NCBI RefSeq assembly: GCF_937890665.1
Contig: NZ_CALADU010000025.1
Coordinates: 1 to 41,006 of the forward strand
Origin: an uncultured Subdoligranulum sp.
Lineage (GTDB): Bacteria > Bacillota_A > Clostridia > Oscillospirales > Ruminococcaceae
Reading direction: 5' to 3'
Length of the DNA stretch: 41,006 bases
Shown here: piece by piece, positions 33,339 through 40,931 of the stretch
Numbering within the stretch: position 1 is the first letter of the stretch
How the letters are laid out: each line of letters starts with the position of its first letter
Notes under the pieces: generated by a model
Databases searched by the model: none
Seen by the model: only the letters and a program-made list of their open reading frames with translations
Told to the model about the DNA's origin: nothing
Translations under genes and position numbers: made by a program

Positions 33339-34268
33339 ATGAGAATCGAAAAAATACTTTCTGAGTTTGACGGACTGGGGCTGGAAATCGCAGTGATTGT
33401 GCCAGAGGGGAATCCCAAAGGCGTTATTCAGTTTTCCCATGGTATGGCTGAACACAAGGAGAGATACTACGACTTCATGAATTATCTTTCCGATCATGGA
33501 TATGTGTGTGTTATTCATGACCATCGTGGACATGGTGGAAGTGTGGAAAAGGCAGAGGATTATGGCTTTTTCTATACCGAGAATGAACAGGCAATCATTG
33601 AGGATCTGCATACCGTTACAAAGTATATTAAACATATCTATTCTGGCCTTCCTGTATTTCTGTTTAGTCACAGCATGGGTACGCTTGTTGCCCGGGGTTA
33701 TCTGAAAAGATATGATTCGGAAATTGACAAAGTTGTTCTGTGCGGTCCGCCGACCTATAATGCGGCAGCGGGGCTTGGTCTGCTTCTGGCCAGACTTTCA
33801 AAACCCTTCATTAAGGAAAAGGCTCCGAATAAAATGTTGAATGCTATGGCCTTTTCGCAGTTTAATGCCGGAAATTCGATTCCGAATGGCTGGCTCTCAG
33901 AAAACCAAGCCAATGTTGCACAATACAACCAAGATCCGAAATGTGGATTTATCTTTACCACAAATGGGTTTGTCAACCTTTTGAGGCTGCAAAAAGCGGC
34001 TTTTGAGAAAAGAAACTGGCATGTAAGCAACCCACATTTGCCAATTCTTGTCATTGCCGGTGAGGAAGACCCGGTTATTCGATCAAGAAAGCGATTTGAA
34101 CAGCTAATCGCTTTTTTATCGGAGCTGGGCTATACAAATATCAGCAGCAAACTGTATGAACATATGCGTCATGAGATACTCAACGAAGAGAAAAAGCTGG
34201 ATGTATATAAAGATATTTTGCTTTTTTATGATGAATTCCAGCATACAACTTCATATTCCCAGGTATAA
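33339..34268 (+). CDS. Alpha/beta hydrolase (lysophospholipase / monoacylglycerol lipase-like)
   Basis: This 309-aa protein belongs to the serine aminopeptidase S33/PldB hydrolases that cut monoacylglycerols or lysophospholipids to free fatty acids. It has QFSHGMAEHKERY (oxyanion region), VIHDHRGHGGS, and the nucleophile elbow SHSMG with Ser112 (usually GHSMG; the Gly is replaced by Ser). The acid is probably the Asp in AGEEDPVI and the base His in MRHEILNE. No signal peptide is seen, so it is likely cytoplasmic. AAAAGGAGG precedes the ATG. It has its own terminator (34268-34293). Substrate is inferred from family only. Confidence 0.85.
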   Translation: MRIEKILSEFDGLGLEIAVIVPEGNPKGVIQFSHGMAEHKERYYDFMNYLSDHGYVCVIHDHRGHGGSVEKAEDYGFFYTENEQAIIEDLHTVTKYIKHIYSGLPVFLFSHSMGTLVARGYLKRYDSEIDKVVLCGPPTYNAAAGLGLLLARLSKPFIKEKAPNKMLNAMAFSQFNAGNSIPNGWLSENQANVAQYNQDPKCGFIFTTNGFVNLLRLQKAAFEKRNWHVSNPHLPILVIAGEEDPVIRSRKRFEQLIAFLSELGYTNISSKLYEHMRHEILNEEKKLDVYKDILLFYDEFQHTTSYSQV

Positions 34269-34293
34269 GCAGGACTTCGGTCCTGCTTTTTTT
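34268..34293 (+). terminator. Intrinsic terminator after the hydrolase gene
   Basis: AGCAGGAC-TTCG-GTCCTGCT (34268-34287) with a UUCG-type loop, followed by seven T. A textbook terminator that overlaps the stop codon, so the oleate hydratase gene needs its own promoter. Confidence 0.95.
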
Positions 34294-34314
34294 GCGATAC
34301 GAGTCAAAAAACCA

Positions 34315-34373
34315 GGCAAACCTACCCCCTGTGTCTGAATTTCAGGCATAGGGGGTATCTCTGTCCATAGGAA
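34315..34373 (+). promoter_or_regulatory. Repeated palindrome, copy 2, upstream of the oleate hydratase gene
   Basis: GGCAAACCTACCCCCTGTGT and the following CTGAATTTCAGGCATAGGGG repeat copy 1 with few changes. The right arm is less perfect here (GGCATAGGGG against GACACAGGGG). It lies 66 bases upstream of the -10 box TATAAT (34391-34396), nearly the same spacing as in copy 1 (64). A terminator already precedes it, so termination cannot be its main job, which supports a regulatory role. Confidence 0.6.
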
Positions 34374-34390
34374 AGGAAGAATCTTCCCGA

Positions 34391-34396
34391 TATAAT
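34391..34396 (+). promoter_or_regulatory. -10 box of the oleate hydratase operon
   Basis: A perfect TATAAT follows CCGA, with no convincing -35 box 16-18 bases upstream (TAGGAA). A weak -35 with a palindrome centred near position -60 is a layout seen at activator-dependent promoters. Confidence 0.6.
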
Positions 34397-34459
34397 GAGG
34401 GCGTAAACAAAAAAACACCTCTCAAATAAAGGATGCCAATATAACAAGGAGGAAAAATT

Positions 34460-36238
34460 ATGTATTATTCCAGCGGTAATTACGAAGCCTTTGCCCGTCC
34501 CAGAAAGCCCGAGGGCGTGGACAACAAATCCGCCCACATCATCGGCACCGGCCTTGCGGCTCTGACTGCCGCCTGCTATCTGGTTCGTGACGGACAGCTG
34601 CAGGGTCAGAACATCCACATCTATGAGAAAGACCCCATTCCCGGCGGTGCATGCGATGGCTGGCAGTACCCCGATGTAGGCTATGTCATGCGGGGCGGAC
34701 GGGAGATGGATAACCATTTCGAGGTCATGTGGGATTTGTTCCGCTCCATTCCGTCCATCGAGACAGAAGGGGTCAGTGTTCTGGACGAATACTACTGGCT
34801 GAATAAGAAAGACCCCAACTACTCCCTCTGCCGGGCAACCGTCAACCAGGGTCAGGATGCCCACACCGACGGCAAGTTCGGTCTGTCCGACAAGGCTGCA
34901 ATGGAGATCATGAAGCTGTTCTTCACCCCCGATGAAGACCTGTACGATAAGCGCATCACGGATTTCTTCGATGATGAGGTGCTGAACTCCAATTTCTGGC
35001 TCTACTGGCGCACCATGTTTGCCTTTGAGAACTGGCACAGCGCTTTGGAAATGAAGCTGTATCTCAAGCGCTATATCCACCATGTGGGCGGTCTGCCGGA
35101 CTTCAAGGCTCTGCGGTTCACCCGTTATAACCAGTACGAATCTATGATTCTGCCCATGGTCAAGTATCTGGAAGGCTTCGGTGTCCAGTTCCACTATAAC
35201 ACCAAGGTGGTCAATGTGGAGTTCGACATCCAGCCCGGTAAAAAGCAGGCAAAGCGTATTGAGCTGCTGTCTGAGGGCAAACATCAGTTTGTTGACCTGA
35301 CGGAAAACGATCTGGTGTTCATTACCAACGGTGGCTGCGTGGAGAACGCCACCATGGGTTCCCAGAACACCGTGGCACCCTTCAACCCCGAAATCAAGCC
35401 CGGCGGCGGCTGGGATATGTGGCGCAGAATTGCTGCACAGGATCCTTCCTTCGGTCATCCCGACAAGTTCTGCCATGATCCTGAGCAGTCCAACTGGATG
35501 AGCGCCACCGTCACCACACTGGATCAGAAGATCATTCCCTATATCAAGAATATCTGCAAGCGTGACCCCTTTACCGGCGGCGTGGTTACCGGCGGCATCG
35601 TGACCGTGAAGGATTCCGGCTGGCTCCTGAGCTGGACCATCAACCGTCAGCCCCAGTTCCGGAATCAGCCCAAGGATCAGTGCCTGGTGTGGGTTTACGG
35701 TCTGTTCTCCGACAAACCCGGCGACTTCGTGAAGAAGCCCATGCGGGAGTGCACCGGTAAGGAAATCTGTATGGAGTGGCTGTACCACATCGGCGTGCCG
35801 GTGGGGGAGATCGAGGAGCTGGCCGAGCACAGCGCCAACACTGTGCCGGTGATGATGCCCTATATTACCGCTTTCTTCATGCCCCGTGCCGCCGGTGACC
35901 GTCCTGATGTGGTGCCCGAGGGTGCTGTGAACTTTGCGTTTCTGGGTCAGTTTGCCGAAACCAAGCGGGATACCATCTTCACCACCGAGTATTCCATGCG
36001 TACCGGCATGGAGGCTGTCTACACCCTGCTGGACATCGACCGTGGTGTGCCCGAGGTCTGGGGCAGCGTCTACGATATCCGTGATCTGCTGAACGCCACC
36101 ATCCAGCTTCGGGACGGCAAGCCCCTGACGGAAATGAACCTGGGTTTCAAGGAGAAAATGGTGGTCAAGAAGCTGCTGGAGAATATCCGCGGAACAGATA
36201 TCGAAAAGCTGCTGAAAGAATATCATGTAATTGAGTGA
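34460..36238 (+). CDS. ohyA: Oleate hydratase
   Basis: This 592-aa FAD enzyme (formerly myosin-cross-reactive antigen) adds water to the cis-9 double bond of unsaturated fatty acids, giving 10-hydroxy acids. It has the family N-terminus YYSSGNYEAFARPRKPEGV, the dinucleotide-binding IIGTGLAALTAACYL (about 27-41), IYEKDPIPGGACDGW, and YVMRGGREMDNHFE with the water-activating Glu at 82, the same number as in Staphylococcus OhyA. Length is normal for the family. AAGGAGG lies upstream of the ATG. GC content is higher than in the regulators to its left. In gut and pathogenic bacteria the enzyme detoxifies host or dietary fatty acids. It is followed by radical SAM and metK genes. Confidence 0.96.
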   Translation: MYYSSGNYEAFARPRKPEGVDNKSAHIIGTGLAALTAACYLVRDGQLQGQNIHIYEKDPIPGGACDGWQYPDVGYVMRGGREMDNHFEVMWDLFRSIPSIETEGVSVLDEYYWLNKKDPNYSLCRATVNQGQDAHTDGKFGLSDKAAMEIMKLFFTPDEDLYDKRITDFFDDEVLNSNFWLYWRTMFAFENWHSALEMKLYLKRYIHHVGGLPDFKALRFTRYNQYESMILPMVKYLEGFGVQFHYNTKVVNVEFDIQPGKKQAKRIELLSEGKHQFVDLTENDLVFITNGGCVENATMGSQNTVAPFNPEIKPGGGWDMWRRIAAQDPSFGHPDKFCHDPEQSNWMSATVTTLDQKIIPYIKNICKRDPFTGGVVTGGIVTVKDSGWLLSWTINRQPQFRNQPKDQCLVWVYGLFSDKPGDFVKKPMRECTGKEICMEWLYHIGVPVGEIEELAEHSANTVPVMMPYITAFFMPRAAGDRPDVVPEGAVNFAFLGQFAETKRDTIFTTEYSMRTGMEAVYTLLDIDRGVPEVWGSVYDIRDLLNATIQLRDGKPLTEMNLGFKEKMVVKKLLENIRGTDIEKLLKEYHVIE

Positions 36239-36251
36239 TAGAAGCTTCACT

Positions 36252-36274
36252 GGGGGGAGGCGTTGCCTCCCCCC
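36252..36274 (+). terminator. GC-rich hairpin between ohyA and the radical SAM gene
   Basis: GGGGGGAGGC (36252-36261) and GCCTCCCCCC (36265-36274) pair perfectly with a 3-base loop. Only CTTATATA follows, so termination is probably partial. It may set a lower level for the two downstream genes or protect the ohyA message end. Confidence 0.55.
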
Positions 36275-36295
36275 CTTATATATGGAGAGATAAAG

Positions 36296-37666
36296 ATGTC
36301 ATTTACAAATCAACTGAAAAAAGCAACTCTGCGTACTGCTTTTGGCTACTTGGAGAAAAATCCGGAAGAAAATGCTCTGAAACTGATGTCCTGGGTGGAT
36401 AAGCTGGCTGGCGATGGCCCAGACAGTTTCCCAGTCCAGCGCGCGGCAGTTCGTCAAGTGCTGGAAGACCCGCAGAACAACATGTATCAGCTCGTTATGA
36501 ACATCCTGAAGGAGACGGATTCGGAGGTTCTAAAGGCCACCTTTGAAAATTTCTTCCTCAACGCGAATATCATCGGTTGGCCAAAGCAGGAGGAATACCG
36601 GAAGAAATATAACTGCAATATTCCTTGGGCCATTCTGCTTGACCCTACCTCTGCCTGCAACCTGCACTGCACCGGCTGCTGGGCCGCGGAATACGGCAAC
36701 AAGCTGAACCTGACCTTTGACGAGATCGATTCCATTATCACCCAGGGCAAGGAAATGGGCGTATATATGTACATATATACCGGCGGTGAGCCTCTGGTTC
36801 GCAAAAAGGACCTGATCACCCTGTGTGAAAAGCACAGCGACTGCCAGTTCCTTTCCTTCACCAACGCCACATTGATCGACGAAGCTTTTGCAAACGAGAT
36901 GCTCCGGGTGAAGAATTTTATCCCTGCCATCAGCGTGGAGGGCTTTGAGTCTGCCACCGATGGCCGCCGGGGCAACGGTACCTACCAGAAAGTGATTCAG
37001 GCAATGGCAATCCTGAAGGAGAAGCATCTGCCCTTCGGCCTGTCCTGCTGCTACACCAGCCAGAATCTGGATTCTATCAGCTCCTATGAATTTATTGATC
37101 AGATGATTCAGTGGGGTGCTCGGTTTGTCTGGTACTTCCACTACATGCCCGTGGGCAATGACGCAGTGCCGGAACTGCTGCCCAATCCTGAGCAGCGGGA
37201 ATTCATGTATCACAGGATCCGGGAGATCCGGGCTACCAAGCCGATCTTCGCCATGGACTTCCAGAACGATGGCGAGTATGTAGGCGGCTGCATTGCCGGT
37301 GGACGGCGGTATCTGCATATCAACGCCAACGGTGACTGTGATCCCTGCGTGTTTATCCACTATTCCAACGCCAACATCCGGGACATGAGCCTGCTGGATG
37401 TACTGCGCAGCCCCATTTTCATGGCCTATCACGATGGGCAGCCCTTTAACGATAACCATCTGCGTCCCTGCCCCATGCTGGAGAATCCGGAAAAGCTGCG
37501 GGAAATTGTGAAAGCTACCGGCGCTCATTCCACAGACCTGCAATCCCCGGAAACGGTGGATCACCTGTGCGATAAATGCGAGGCTTACGCAAAGAACTGG
37601 ACCCCCACCGCCACCGAGTTGTGGAGCTGCAGCTGTGCGAAGAAAAAGGGAGAAGCGGCAAAATGA
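36296..37666 (+). CDS. Radical SAM enzyme with SPASM-like C-terminus
   Basis: This 456-aa protein has a helical N-terminal region of about 105 residues, then a radical SAM core with Cys121-x3-Cys125-x2-Cys128 (DPTSACNLHCTGCWA) and the GGEPL SAM-binding motif (YTGGEPLVRK). After the barrel, CIAGGRRYLHINANGDCDPCVF and further cysteines (RPCPM, LCDKCEAYAKNW, SCSC) indicate auxiliary iron-sulfur clusters as in SPASM proteins. The substrate is unknown; no small precursor peptide gene is seen nearby, and the company of oleate hydratase suggests a lipid. GGAGAG precedes the ATG at 36296. The stop overlaps the metK start (ATGA). Confidence 0.88.
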   Translation: MSFTNQLKKATLRTAFGYLEKNPEENALKLMSWVDKLAGDGPDSFPVQRAAVRQVLEDPQNNMYQLVMNILKETDSEVLKATFENFFLNANIIGWPKQEEYRKKYNCNIPWAILLDPTSACNLHCTGCWAAEYGNKLNLTFDEIDSIITQGKEMGVYMYIYTGGEPLVRKKDLITLCEKHSDCQFLSFTNATLIDEAFANEMLRVKNFIPAISVEGFESATDGRRGNGTYQKVIQAMAILKEKHLPFGLSCCYTSQNLDSISSYEFIDQMIQWGARFVWYFHYMPVGNDAVPELLPNPEQREFMYHRIREIRATKPIFAMDFQNDGEYVGGCIAGGRRYLHINANGDCDPCVFIHYSNANIRDMSLLDVLRSPIFMAYHDGQPFNDNHLRPCPMLENPEKLREIVKATGAHSTDLQSPETVDHLCDKCEAYAKNWTPTATELWSCSCAKKKGEAAK

Positions 37667-38811
37667 CAACCTTCTTTACCTCTGAAAGCGTCACAGCGGG
37701 ACACCCGGATAAGGTATGTGACCAGATCGCCGATGCCATTTTGGATGCCCTTTTGGAAAACGATCCCCATTCCCATGTAGCCTGCGAAGTAACTGCCATT
37801 CCCAACGGGATCCACATTTTCGGCGAGATCACCTCGGCTGCCCGTGTGGACTATGCCGCTATTGCCCGGCAGGTGGTTCGGGATATCGGGTATGTGAAGC
37901 ACGGCTATGGCTTTGACGCAGACACCTGCCAAATCACAGTGGATATCCATGAGCAATCCCCCGATATCAACATGGGTGTGGAGAAGACGGATTCTATGGA
38001 AAACGGCGCAGGAGATCAGGGCATGATGTTTGGTTACGCATGCAAGGAAACGGAAAACCTGATGCCGCTGCCCATTGAGCTTGCCCATGCGCTGACAAAG
38101 CGCCTTGCCTTTGTGCGGCAGGAGGGAATTCTGCCCTATCTGCTGCCAGATGGGAAGGCCCAGGTCACCGTGGAGTACCGGGACGGAATCCCGGCATGGG
38201 TGGACACTGTTGTAGTTTCTTCCCAGCATGAGGCGGATGTGTCCATGGAGCAATTGCGGGAGGATATTCTCCGCCATGTCATCCGCCCGGTGATCCCGGA
38301 GGGCATGCTGGACAGGAACACAAAATTCTTTATCAATCCTACAGGCCGTTTCTGCATTGGCGGTCCCGCCGGTGACAGCGGCCTGACGGGCAGGAAGCTG
38401 ATCGTGGACACCTACGGCGGCTATGCCCGGCATGGCGGCGGCGCGTTCTCTGGTAAAGATCCCTCAAAGGTCGACCGAAGTGGTGCGTATATGGCCCGGT
38501 ACTTGGCGAAGAATGTGGTTGCGGCGGGATTGGCGGATCGGTGTGAGATCCAGATCAGTTACGCTATCGGCGTTGCCCAGCCGGTATCCCTTCTGGTAGA
38601 CACCTTCGGTATGGGAAAGCTCCCGGCAGACCGGATCCGGGAACTGATTCTTAAAACGGTTGACCTGCGCCCCTCTGCTATCATAGACCGCCTTTCCCTG
38701 CGAACACCGTTTTACAGACACACCGCAAGCTATGGTCACTTTGGCTCAAATACTGCGGAATTACCTTGGGAACAGACAAACTTGCCGCAGCTTTGGCAGG
38801 ATATAATCTGA
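37663..38811 (+). CDS. metK: S-adenosylmethionine synthetase
   Basis: This 382-aa enzyme makes S-adenosylmethionine from ATP and methionine. Family blocks are present in order: FTSESVTAGHPDKVCDQIADAI (in short, GHPDKVCDQ), GAGDQGMMFGYA, NPTGRFCIGGPAGDSGLTGRK and GGGAFSGKDPSKVDRSGAY (PSKVDRS). Length is normal. The ATG at 37663 overlaps the radical SAM stop by 4 bases, so the two are translationally coupled. The host almost certainly has a housekeeping metK elsewhere; this one is probably a dedicated copy that feeds the radical SAM enzyme. A hairpin follows 20 bases after the stop. Confidence 0.95.
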   Translation: MTTFFTSESVTAGHPDKVCDQIADAILDALLENDPHSHVACEVTAIPNGIHIFGEITSAARVDYAAIARQVVRDIGYVKHGYGFDADTCQITVDIHEQSPDINMGVEKTDSMENGAGDQGMMFGYACKETENLMPLPIELAHALTKRLAFVRQEGILPYLLPDGKAQVTVEYRDGIPAWVDTVVVSSQHEADVSMEQLREDILRHVIRPVIPEGMLDRNTKFFINPTGRFCIGGPAGDSGLTGRKLIVDTYGGYARHGGGAFSGKDPSKVDRSGAYMARYLAKNVVAAGLADRCEIQISYAIGVAQPVSLLVDTFGMGKLPADRIRELILKTVDLRPSAIIDRLSLRTPFYRHTASYGHFGSNTAELPWEQTNLPQLWQDII

Positions 38812-38831
38812 TTTCGTGATAGAAGATCCTA

Positions 38832-38880
38832 ATAGCCGGATTGCCCCAAGGGTTGCATTGGGCAGTCCGGCTATCTGTGT
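38832..38880 (+). terminator. Terminator of the ohyA-radical SAM-metK operon
   Basis: ATAGCCGGATTGCCC (38832-38846) pairs with GGGCAGTCCGGCTAT (38860-38874), 15 bp with one G-U. It is followed by CTGTGTTAT, a poor T-run, but the stem is strong and well placed. Confidence 0.75.
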
Positions 38881-38930
38881 TATGGAGGGGTCAAAGTCCT
38901 GTCGGTTTTAAATGAAAAGGGGGACTTATT

Positions 38931-39605
38931 ATGGACTTTGAAAGAATCCTGCAAATGACGACAAGTGAGCGTAATCTGGCGCTCTTACAGGACGAGGCTT
39001 TCGTGGATGATGTGACAGAGTTTCTCGCAATCCGTCAGTTGTACAATGCTGCAATTAAGCAAGTAAGGACCAAACTTGAGATTCTTAATGATGGATTCCA
39101 AGTAGAGCACTGCCACAATCCTATCCACCATATTGAATGTAGGCTGAAGTCTCCAGGAAGTATGCTCGAAAAGCTCAGACGAAAAGGATACCCCATAGAA
39201 ATGCAATCCCTTCGTGAGGGTATTCTTGATATTGCTGGAGTTCGGGTCGTGTGCAATTACCTAAATGATGTAAATCTAGTCGCTGACCTGCTCCTTTCTC
39301 AAGATGACATTCGTTTGCTTAAGAAAAAGGACTTTATTTCTAATCCAAAGTCAAACGGATACCGGAGTCTCCACCTAATTGTTTCAGTTCCCATTTTCTT
39401 GGCGGGGACAACAGAACACATTCCTGTTGAGATCCAAATACGGACAATTGCTATGGACTATTGGGCGAGTTTAGAGCATCACCTAAAAGACAAGACTGAA
39501 AACGATGTGTCAGATTCCCTTAAATGTCGTCTGAAACATGATGCAGATTTGCTGTCTGCAATTGATGCCGATCTGCAAGATATTTTTTGTCAAATGAATG
39601 CTTAG
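38931..39605 (+). CDS. Small alarmone synthetase (RelQ/YjbM-like, RelA/SpoT domain)
   Basis: This 224-aa protein is a stand-alone RelA/SpoT nucleotidyltransferase that would make (p)ppGpp from ATP and GDP or GTP. Motifs are RLKSPGSMLEKLRRKGYP (substrate loop), LREGILDIAGVRVVCNY with the metal-binding Asp, NGYRSLHLIV, and VEIQIRTIAMDYWASLEHHLK with the catalytic Glu. There is no HD hydrolase, TGS or ACT domain, as expected for RelQ/RelP types. AAAAGGGGG lies before the ATG. AT-rich codon use sets it apart from ohyA and metK, so it may have a different origin. Confidence 0.93.
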   Translation: MDFERILQMTTSERNLALLQDEAFVDDVTEFLAIRQLYNAAIKQVRTKLEILNDGFQVEHCHNPIHHIECRLKSPGSMLEKLRRKGYPIEMQSLREGILDIAGVRVVCNYLNDVNLVADLLLSQDDIRLLKKKDFISNPKSNGYRSLHLIVSVPIFLAGTTEHIPVEIQIRTIAMDYWASLEHHLKDKTENDVSDSLKCRLKHDADLLSAIDADLQDIFCQMNA

Positions 39606-39775
39606 TCTGCTCTACATTCAGATTGGCAGTATAGACGGAAGAGTTGGCTGATATGTCAGCTCATGTAGTAAATTACGATGCGAAATCACACTTTTTATAT
39701 ATAAAAAGATTGTCTATGAGGTACGTGACCTTCACGCAACCATGAGAATATTGACAAAACAAGGAGGTGTTTTTT

Positions 39776-40384
39776 GTGCAACTGAACAACCGGATTAAAG
39801 CCGCAAAAATTGGCTATATCATGATCTCTATTCTGTTATGTGTATTGGGAATTGTACTGATTGCTGTGCCTGATTTCTCGGTGACGCTGCTATGCAGGCT
39901 CGGCGGAGGAATCATGGTTCTATTCGGCTTGGTAAAGATCGTCGGCTATTGTTCCAAAGACTTATACAGGCTGGCATTTCAATTTGATCTGGCCTTTGGC
40001 ATTCTGCTCGTGGCACTTGGCGTCATTCTGATCATCCGTACAGATGCAATGGTTAATCTTATCTGCATTGTTATGGGCATCTGTGTTCTGGCAGACGCGC
40101 TCCTCAAAATACAGATTTCCATTGATTCCAAAGCCTTTGGCATTCAAAAGTGGTGGCTGATTCTCGCTGTAGCAATTCTGACAGGGGCTGCCGGTTTCCT
40201 GCTGCTCTTACGCCCATCGGAAAGCGCCCAGGTCGTGATGATCTTGCTGGGGGTGACGCTCATAACCGAAGGTGTGCTAAATCTGATCACCATTCTGACC
40301 GCCGTTAAGATCATTCGTCACCAGCTGCCGGAGGTCATCGATGCCGAATATTGCCAGATAGACCCTAACAGAAAGGATATGTAA
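39776..40384 (+). CDS. DUF308 / HdeD-family membrane protein
   Basis: This 202-aa protein has six hydrophobic segments in three similar hairpins, for example YIMISILLCVLGIVLIAVPDF in the first pair (ISILLCVLGIVLIAVPDF) and LAVAILTGAAGFLLLLRPS in the third, the pattern of DUF308/HdeD proteins. The function of this family is unclear; E. coli HdeD aids acid resistance. The GTG at 39776 sits 8 bases after AAGGAGG (39761-39767) and is preferred over the GTG at 39767, which lies inside that site. It is followed 6 bases later by a transporter gene, suggesting an operon. Confidence 0.85.
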   Translation: MQLNNRIKAAKIGYIMISILLCVLGIVLIAVPDFSVTLLCRLGGGIMVLFGLVKIVGYCSKDLYRLAFQFDLAFGILLVALGVILIIRTDAMVNLICIVMGICVLADALLKIQISIDSKAFGIQKWWLILAVAILTGAAGFLLLLRPSESAQVVMILLGVTLITEGVLNLITILTAVKIIRHQLPEVIDAEYCQIDPNRKDM

Positions 40385-40390
40385 TCATCT

Positions 40391-40750
40391 ATGTGTTTTT
40401 CAAAGGCGGTTGTAAAATACCGCATACCGATCTTAATTCTAACCGTTTTGCTGATGATTCCGGCAGTGATTGGCATTGCAAATACCAGAATCAATTATGA
40501 CATGCTGAATTACTTGCCGGAGGATATGGATACCATCATCGGGCAGAATGAACTCATGGAGGATTTTGGGAAGGGCGCTTTTTCCTTCATTATCGTGGAG
40601 GATATGCCGAACAAGGATGTAGCTGCCCTGAAGGCAAAAATTGAGCAGGTCGATCATGTGGATACCGTGATCTGGTATGACACCCTGTTTGACCTTAACT
40701 CAAGATTACGGCATTACGCCTTCGATGTCAAGACGTGGGAACCCGTATGA
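40391..40750 (+). pseudogene. Truncated MMPL/RND-type transporter, N-terminus only
   Basis: The first 100 residues match the start of MMPL/RND transporters: a membrane helix (PILILTVLLMIPAVIGIA), then NTRINYDMLNYLPEDMDTIIGQNELMEDFGKGAF (conserved NYDMLNYLP) and the first extracytoplasmic domain (VDHVDTVIWYDTLFDLN). Family members are 700 or more residues long. At about 40693-40697 the sequence passes into an IS3-type transposase gene in another frame, and the last 18 or so codons are not transporter sequence. The gene is broken here by an insertion or recombination, or by an assembly join. AAAGGA lies upstream of the ATG. Confidence 0.85.
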
Positions 40751-40931
40751 CAATGCAATGGCTGAAAATTTCTTTTCCATTCTCAAAACAGAGTGCATTT
40801 ACCGCCAAAAGGTCAAGACGTTTCAGCAAGCAAATTATTTGATTGACGAGTACATCCATTTCTACAATTATGAGCGGCTCCAGACAAAGACTGGCCTGGC
40901 TCCGCTCTCGCTTCGCCAAGCCAGTCTCTAA
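40677..40931 (+). pseudogene. 3' fragment of an IS3-family transposase
   Basis: The frame encodes the last part of an IS3 OrfB DDE transposase from about 40693: LTQDYGITPSMSRRGNPYDNAMAENFF (in pieces, SMSRRGNPYDNAMAENFF), LKTECIY with the catalytic Glu, then FYNYERLQTKTGLAPLSLR. The two catalytic Asp and everything before them are absent. The first codons (40677-about 40692) are transporter sequence read in another frame, so the apparent ATG is not a true start. The fragment is inactive. Confidence 0.88.

Noticed and set aside
34322..36250. Minus-strand reading frame of 642 codons opposite oleate hydratase
   Set aside because: Antisense shadow of a highly biased gene; composition rich in His and Gly with no domain.
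36239..36295. Small precursor peptide gene for the radical SAM enzyme
   Set aside because: The gap holds only a GC-rich hairpin and a ribosome binding site, and no short frame with a ribosome binding site was found on either side of the gene.
39751..39756. TTGACA just upstream of the DUF308 gene as a -35 box
   Set aside because: It lies 5 bases before the ribosome binding site, leaving no room for a -10 box and transcript start.
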